Below, in pieces: positions 37,301-46,300 of a DNA stretch of 64,000 nt. The notes under the pieces were generated by a model, which did no database searches, was not told the origin of the DNA, and worked only from the letters and a program-made list of their open reading frames with translations. Within the stretch, counting starts at the first letter, position 1; each line of letters opens with the position of its first letter. This stretch comes from Euglena gracilis. Its lineage: Eukaryota > Euglenida > Euglenophyceae > Euglenales. The DNA is taken from positions 66,298,891-66,362,890 of the forward strand of contig CP154954.1 in NCBI GenBank assembly GCA_039621445.1, in the 5' to 3' direction. The translations under genes and the position numbers were made by a program.

Positions 37301-40300
37301 CCCAATGTACCCCAAAAAGCTCAAAGGTGGTGGGGGGTGCCAAAAATAAATCAAAATACACCTGTGGGAAACGGCAAAAATGATTCGAAATGACTGAAAA
37401 AAGCACCCCCTTTTTCAATGACCATTGGTCTCTGTCCTCTGGCGGGGGGCCGTTGGACATGGAGTTCTGACCCTCGAACCGGGGGGGGGGTCAGAACTGT
37501 ACGGGAAGGTGGAGTCGACCCCCCCCCCCCGGCACCGTGCAAGAGAAAATTACTTCGACGCCGAAGGCAGAAAGAATAATTGACATAAAAATCGGTCCCA
37601 GTAGAAATACAGGAAAGGGGTGGGGGGCAGACCCAGGATGGGGGTGGGGGCGACCCACCCCCACAACTCATAGGGTTTTGGGTATTCCTGTACAGCGGGG
37701 GGGGGAGATCAGTGGACGTAAGCCCCCAGTTAATAGCCCCATCCACATGAACTGGACAATTGGTTGAAATCCCACGGGGAAGGGGGCTATTATTGGGGGG
37801 GGGGGGGCTATTTGGTTATTCTTGGGTTATTTAGGGGTTATTTGGGGATATTTTTTGCACCGAAAATTGGTTCCACTTACCACGCAGTGATTCATTTTAA
37901 TCTGGTCAGGGACGTCAACAATTCCTGGGGAATAGCTCTTTGCCCCAGCACAAACTTTGCTGATTGTCCCAGTGGCGAAAGAAGACAAACATTTCCTCCT
38001 AAAACAGTCACGTGGCCAAGGAGTGAATTTGATCTGACCCTCGTGTTTTGAGGTTGAGGAGGGTTTGGATGGAGGAGGGGGGGGGGGGCTATTAGTTGGA
38101 CAGTTGGTTAAAATTTCTTCTGGGGGAGGTATTAATTGGGGTGACATCATTTGCAGGGTAATTGATTGTGCAGGGTTTGGGGGTTGTAGAACACTGCCCA
38201 AAATAGCCCATAAAATATGCAGAGAGAATATCATGGAAATTGCAATATGCTGTGGAGATTCCCTGAAGAAAATGCGAAATGTGAGATGTGAATTTTTACC
38301 AAAAAACAACGAAATATGCGCTGCATATGCGATATATCCACAAAATACGCGCTCCATAGTCCCACCACCCCTGTTCTGCGACCGTTTGCAATGGGGCGAC
38401 GAGGACACGCGGTGGTGGAAAGCGCTGCGCAGCGGCGGTGTCGGCATCCTGGGCGGCCTCCTTCAGTGCCGCCTCCTGCTGTGCTGCCTTTTTGAACGCG
38501 GCCGCCTCGTTTTCCAGCGTGCGCTGCAGCTGGTAGTCCAGCTGGAACTGCTGCCGCCGGCCTGGGGGGACCGAAGGGCTCTGCGCAACGTCCACACTGG
38601 CTCCCCAAAAATGCAGAAGAAAACAAATTCTTAGAAAAAAATTCACAAAAAAAACATACAAAAAAAAGCAACAAAACATACAAAAATAACAGAATCCTGT
38701 TAATCGGTAGTGGATACGAGCCGGGGCCTAACCCTAACCCCCGGGAGAATTTGGGCTGGGTGGATTTGAATTTGGCTGTTGTCACACTCAATGGGGTCCC
38801 CCGGTGGAACTAGGTCCGACCGTTCACAGCGGTTTCGGGTGAAACACAAAAGGATGGGATGGAGCCCAGCGGCCAGCAGCGACATGTAGTAGCCGAGGCC
38901 CATCGTATATAGGACGAGGATGACACTCACCACGAGCACCTCCAGTGAGCTGCCCGTCACGAGGGGCGAGACGCTGGACACAATCCACAGCGACGGGACA
39001 GGACAGCTACCAGCCACGACACTGGACCCCCGCGCCACGGAGTCACCAAACCGTAATTCTGGGCCTGAACTCACCATGACTTGACCCGACACCAAACCGA
39101 CACATTCTAATTCCCTGCCTCGGATTACCTTGTCTAAACACCAGAAACATGGGTAAGCACGGGGGGGGGGGGGCTAATTTTGCCAAAATATGGGTAAAAA
39201 CCAGGGGGAGGTGCTTACACAAGGCTGAAATTTTTGACTGAAAAAAAAAATCCGCCGCTTCGCACCGAGAAGGAAAATTTTGGAGGTCCACTGTTGAACT
39301 TACAGGCATTTGGATGCAAAAACCAACAATACCCCCCTGACAGGTTGGCCAGTACCGGGGACCCTGACAACTTCCTATCATGACAGGTTGGCCGGTACCA
39401 GGGACCCTGACAGTTTCCCGGGTGGGACCCTGACAGTTTGCCGGGTTGGGCATTTCAAGGGAAAGTCAATGAAAAATGACTCTGACAGATTGGCCGGTAC
39501 CGGGGACCCTGACAACTTCCAGCGTGACAGGTTGGGATTGGTCGGTGCCGGGGGCCCTGACAGTTTTTCGGGCGGGACCCTGACAGGTTCTCGGGCATGA
39601 CAGTTTCCCGGGGGGGGGGTAGGTAAGAAGTTTTTAAATTATCGAAAAATTTCTCTTAAAAACGCACCGACAACAAGCCTCCCCAAGAAGATGCCCTTTA
39701 AAAAGATGGGTAAGCACCGGGGGGATACCTTGTGCCCTGGTGTGAGAAGCGAGGGAATTAAATATGTGTAGCCGTTTGATGAGGCAACATTTTCTCACAA
39801 CAAAATAGAAGCACACAAAAATAAATTGTGAGACGACGCAGCTGCACACCAGCTATGCGAGGTCATCAGTGGGCGGCCCTGGGTAGGGGAACTGACACCA
39901 ACACGCTGAGAGAGACCCACGTCATGCCGAGGAACTGAAGCAGGTCGAGGTGGAAGAAGTTGACCACCAGCGCATGGGGTCAGGGGGCGCCCGGGACACA
40001 CCACAATTGAAAGCTGTAAAAACAGAAGCGCCACAGCAGGAAATGTGTGACGATGGCGTAGCTGTGGGAATGGATGCCCTCGCCATGGTTGGCTTGCCCA
40101 GGCATACCCCTCCACCACTTATAAACCCCCGGGGTCAATAAGACATTGCTTGGTTGGTCAGCCGAAGGGGGGAGTTATAAGCCAAAGAATTGTTGGTCAA
40201 AACCCGACCCTCCCCCAAATGGCCTCAAACCCCCCAAATCAGTCATTTCTTTTTGTGCAAGAAATGGCAGTTTTGATCATGTTCGGTCATATGCAAATTG

Positions 40301-43300
40301 CCAAAAACCAGATTTTAGGCGCTTTGCGGCCGAAAAAAAATTGACCCTGGCATCTTTCATTTTCTTCCCCGGGGGGGTTTACAAGGTAACCTTTGGTTGG
40401 TCGGCCAGAGGGGGGGGGGGATTCTAAGTTGGAGGGGGGTCAGAGCCGACCTTCCCCAGGTCTAAATGGGCCCGGGCTTCTGTTAACCAACCCCAGGGGC
40501 GCGTCTGCTGTGCATGCCCGCTCATGCCAGGCAGCCCTGGTTGGTTGGCTTTGGGTCCCTTGTGACCCGGTGATTTCTTGGAGCGATTATTTTTTTGGGC
40601 CCGACTTTAGCACTGCCCCCCCCCCACAGTTGCACTCAGGCTTCTTGTCTGTTTATGGCCGGCCGGCGCTAACTTCGCTTCTGGCCCGGTTTGTGCCGCC
40701 CCCCCCCCCCCCCCCGGGCCTTCCTGAAAAAGAAGCCAGGTTGGGTCGGCCCAGTCTTCTTCCAGAAACGGCCACCGACCAGCGGGGTTGCGCGTCAACC
40801 CCGGCGCGCAGCGGCCGGCGCGCGGCACCGCCCCTGGGCACCAGAGGAACTTCTGCCCCAGCTCATCCCCGAGGTAGCGGCGCAGCGTGGCAGCGGCACA
40901 GCGGTGGTGCGGCGCTGGGGGGGGGGCAGGGATGGATGGGAAGCCTTGAGGGGGGGGGGTCGGACCCCCCCCCCTCCTACCTCGAAACTGAGGGGGGGCC
41001 GAAAATTTTTCAATTTCATGGACGGGCAAAGGGCCGGAAATCGGGTCGAAATCGATCAAAATCCCTGATTTATCTTTGAAAATCGATCCAAAAACGGTCA
41101 TTTTGAAATTTTTGAACATTTTTTGGGGGGAAAACACCAACACATCAAAAAAATGGGCAATTTGTCCAAAGATCATCAAAAGGGGTGTTTTTGCTCATTT
41201 TCCGGCGCGCAGCACCGGAAGAAAATTTTCTCCTATTATTGGCACCTGTCAAGGAGGGGGGCTTCCCATCCATCCCTTGGGGGGGGGGGACGGGGGGGGG
41301 GGGGGGGGCCCACACCTTACCTTGTTGGGGGTCGTGTTTGCATGGGGGGGGGGGCAACGCCAATATGTCGCCATCTCCGCCAAACAAATGAAGCTGCAAC
41401 TCGTGTTTTCGGTCACATATCGCTTTGGGGATTGACGTCGGCTTGTCGGAGAACACCTTCCGCGTGTTGGTTTCAGGATAAATGGCCAAGTATTTGTGTG
41501 CCCGCACTATTCCTGCTTTCCTTGCATGGTGCTTGAAATATTTTGGTCATCACCAAACAATCCAGGCGACTCCCCAGAAACTCCCAAACTCTCGAATTTC
41601 CACAACGAAATCATGCAACAGAGACCTTGCGCGGCATGGCTGGGGGGTGTCAAGTGTGCTGGCTGCCGCAGCACACCGGAAGCCAGCACCGCACCAACCC
41701 TGCGTTCTGCTGCAACGCAAGGAACACCTCCGCGAGGGCGGAGGTAGAAGATTTCTTACCTCCCCCCCCCCTTGTCCAACGACCACTAATGTTCGTCTCT
41801 GACCGGGGGGGGGGCGGTCGTTAAAATGGCCAATGTTTTTTTTTGACCAGGGGGGGGTAGTCGTTAGACAAGGGGGGGGATTTTCGGCGCGTCTCGCTGG
41901 AACTTTTGACTCAGGGAGATGTAACAAATTACCACAATACCATCATTGCACACATATGATGTTGTCCCTTAGGACCTTCAAAACACTTCAAGCAAAAAGC
42001 ATCCAGTGATCAACATCAACCATCAACAATCAACATCAAATTTTCATACGACATCACCATCAATGACATCGAACAAGTCAAACCTTAATCTGCAAGAAAC
42101 CATCACTGTACCGGGAGGGACGCCTTCTGCAAGGTCACCATTCGAGCGACGATAGAGAACACAACAACCCACTAGGTAGTGGATCATCACAGAAGTCGGA
42201 GAAGCTGCAAAACACAAAATCAAAAGCAAGAACATTATCAAGTCTCATTTCCCCAAGATCGTACCCCCCCCCCTTGTCGTTGACACGCCAATGTTCCAGG
42301 AGAGTGCCGTTGACACAGGGGGTGTGTCAACGACACGCCATGTTAATGTCACTGTGATTCAATAGGTAGTGTTCCAGAAAAGTGTCGTTGACACGGGGGG
42401 TGTGTCAACGACACGCCGTGTCAACGACAAGGGGGGGGGGAGGTATACGAAAAGATCGTCTCTGACCGGGGGGGGGGGGGGGTCGTTGGACAAGCCCAGT
42501 CGTTGGACAAGGGGGGGGGGGGAGGACCCCCTTGGCCCCAAATATTTGCCACTGCGAATCATATCCTGCAACTTTTTTGACCTGATGGAAAGGGTCTTTT
42601 AGAAAAAAAGGCAACCCATTGCTGTGCATCCCTCTTTGCAGCATGAGTCTTTGGGGCCATGAATCCAGAAGAAAAATCTGTGCATAGAAAGAAAAGAATC
42701 TCCGGTGGGATTCGGTGGCTGTCCTTGCCTGCCATTGGGGGCAGCCGGCAGGCTGGAGACCCGGCTGGATGCCCAGCTGGCCGGATGGACCCCCCCCCCC
42801 CTCAGGGGGTGGGGGGTCCAGGGCGGTGGGTCCCACCAAATACCGGAGTTGACCCAGAAGGCACCCGAAAACAGGCAAAAAAACCCCCAATGAAGCTGTA
42901 TTGGGCATTTTCAGCAAATATTTCCCCCCAAAAAACATCAAAAAAAGACAACTTTAGGTGTTTTTTTTCCCACCCCCTTTTCAAAAGTTTTTGGCTCTTT
43001 GCGCCGCATTCGTTTCGGTCCAGGATGGCTTTGCCGGGCTGCAAAAACGTGATTTCCACTCAACTCCTGGGCAGGGGGGGGTCTGCAGCTCAGCTGGGTG
43101 CTAACTGAAAAACGATGCTGGCTGGATGGACGCCTCTCACGCCGGGGTCAGGTGGGTCCGAAGGTGGGTTTAAGAAATGCCCACGGCGGAGGCCTCCGCA
43201 GCAGCGAGGTCTTCCACTGCAAGCAGGTGGACAGAGCACGCGATCCAGCCGATCATGGCGAGGTTCGCTGGCAGGCCGCCGATGCCGGGCAGGGTCGGTC

Positions 43301-46300
43301 CCTGCGCTTCTGGTGCTGCAGAAGCTCCGGGCAACAACACATTGAAAAACGAGAACCGAGAACATGTCATTTGGACACAGAAACCTCTCAATAATATTCG
43401 ATGAACACACTATTGAACTATGATGGATTATTAAAAACTGAAATTCAGACTGAGATAATTTGATTTAACTGAATTGAATTAATATAAAATATCATAATAT
43501 TTGGTCATGTGACTTCAATTAAAATTCTCATGAATAATAATAAAACGTAGACCTCCTCGAAAAAAAAATATTTTAAATTGAATTTTTCATTCAACCCATT
43601 TTTGTGGATAATTGGTATTCTGGTTCATGGTGAACAATCTGCTTCTTGTGCATATTTTGGGTGAGTTCCAAAAAAAGAATTTTTGACAGAAATTTCTGCA
43701 AAAAAATGCAAAAAAGACAGACATTTAAAATGACAATCCCCTTGCTATTTTCAAAAATTGACAAAAAATCGACCAGGGGGTCAAAAAAATTGGGGGGGGG
43801 CTATGACACACCAAAAAACAGAACAGTGTGTTGCAGAAAGGAATGCAAAACCCCCACATATAAAACCACGGTTGATACCATACAATTTTTCACCGACCCC
43901 CGGGGGGGAGGGGGGGATCACTCCACTTTTCGAAAAACCAGTCAGTCACTTTTTTTTTTTGGGAAACCAGTCAGTCACTACCCCCCCCCCCCCCGGGGAG
44001 GGGGGGCGGCCACTCTGGAATCCAAAGAAAATTTGGCCAAAAACATGGAAAAATGCCAAAAAAAATTTCCGGTGCCTTCGCTGCTGGGTCACTTCAGTGG
44101 TTTTTTGCCAACCCCTCCACCCGGGGGGGGGGGGGCCGGGCCAAAAAACAGTCAGTCACTCTGAAAGACCAGTCACCCCCTGGGAGGGTGGGGGATGGTC
44201 GGCCAGTGACTAAGTGATTGTATGGTTGATACAAAACCTATAAAAAAAACAACGTTTATAAGGTCGGGTTTCCGAAGAGGAGAGTTAAAAAGGGGGGTGT
44301 TTATGAATCAAGAAATTATTTATGAATATTACAAATTATAAATTTTTAATTAAAATGTAAATTATAAATTATTCGTGACAAATCCAACCCCACCAAAAAA
44401 AATGACCCCAAATTGTCAATTATTGGCAAAATTGTTCAAAAAATGACAATTTAAGAATGTTTGGTGTCAAAGAATCGTAAAAAGTCAGTTTTGGGGGGTA
44501 CTGTGAAAATTGAGCTTTCTTCACTGGAAAAAAATTGTGTTCTGGTTGGTTGAACCGAGGGGTGGATCCATATATAAATGAGGGGGTTGTAATTGGGAGA
44601 AGGGGTTTATCAGGTGGCAACCGCCAACCGTTCAGTCCATCGACCTACCTGCCAACTTAGCGTGCCCATCATGAACAGGACAGACAGGTAGTGGGTGGCC
44701 TGTATGCCCCACAGAGCAAATGGTAGATGTGGGCTTGGGGCACAACACACTACCAAGAGTGCGGAGGAAACAGCAAGAAAACATCACGAACACAAAAAAT
44801 GGGAGATGGAGTTCAAATGTGCCCACGTGTGCCCACCCTGGGGACCTGTCTCTGCAAGCAAAACAAAATGAAGGGTAAGGGTTCGAAAATTGCTGGGGGT
44901 TGCGGGTCAAAAATATCGACTTCTTGCGCCACCACCCCCGCCAACTGGTACCTAAAAAATGCAAAAAAAAGTGTAGTTTTTCCGGCAGTGGTGTATTCAA
45001 CGTTCAGCTTCAAAATTAAATTTTAATGAGAAAAATTTGAAGGCTTTGGAAGAAAAGTTTGAAGACAGGTCAAACATCCAGACATACAGTAGACATATAG
45101 ACAGGCATACAGTAAGAGAAACGTTCCTTCTCTTTTCTCCGTTCAATGTAGGAAGGAGGCAATGGGATGGGGTGATTCAAAGACCACGGGAGACCAGTTG
45201 GTGGCTATACCACATGCAGTAACATCATATGGTGTCTGTCCATCACTGATGTTACTGCTTTCCGCACCCAGTGCTTGGCAGCACGCTGGGCTGAGGCGGG
45301 GGGCGTGCATGGCGACCAGCAGCAGGGCCAGGATGGCAAAGGGCAGGAAGTGGAGGGTGGCAGGGGGCGTCGGCCAGGACTCTCAGTGCGTCCCCCAACC
45401 TCAATGCGGGGGGGGGGGGTGATATTGGAGGCCTTTGGGAAAAAAATGCGGGAAAAATGCGGAAATCGTGGGGAAATTGTGGGATATTGCTGGACAATTG
45501 CGGAAAATTGCTGGACAATTGCGGAAAATTGGTGGAAAATTGTGGAAATTGCGAAAAAATTGTGGAAAATTGCTGGGAAATTGCGGAAAACTTGGAAATT
45601 GGGGGGAAAAGGTTGCTGATAACAATTCCCTGCCCTGCTCAACATCCCCCCTCCATGGAGGGCCCCTGGGCACTGAACACAAGGTCGGGGTGGGCGAACC
45701 ACCCGAATTTGACGCAGCGCACCGGGAGGCTCGAGGTCAGGCACCCCTTGCCACACGAGAACCTTTGATGGTCCGCTGACTCCATTTACTTATTTCCATC
45801 TATTTATTTATATTTTATAATATATATTTATATTATATAAATAATATATATATATAATATATATATTATATATTTATACATTTTAATTATTTATATTCCT
45901 TATTTACTTATTTCTGCAATTTCGGCACCCACACAATCTGTCAAACAAATGATGACCGAGAGACGTTCAGATCGACCGCGGATGGACCTTGCATTACGTG
46001 CGAAAACGACAAGACCTAAGGGATCAGGAAAATACAAACATGACAAAGCTTGATTACTTTGGTTTGCTATTCAAACTTTCAACCATGCCTTTCATTTGTG
46101 GACCATTCCCAACCCCTTGCCCAAAGCACGACAGTGTTCCGGTGTGTGACAACCGTTCTGTTGGGCAAGAGAAAAGAGAAATCTGAAATTTTTGATTGAT
46201 CGTTGAACAAAGGCTTTCAAATCCAAAACACGAAAAGAATTAAAAAAATACTGAATTAAAAAATAAAGAATTAAAATTGTTTAAAAAATAAAATGAAAAA

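Noticed and set aside
45800-45900. AT-only tract as a possible replication origin
   Set aside because: Composition alone does not support an origin, and there are no iterons or partner genes nearby.
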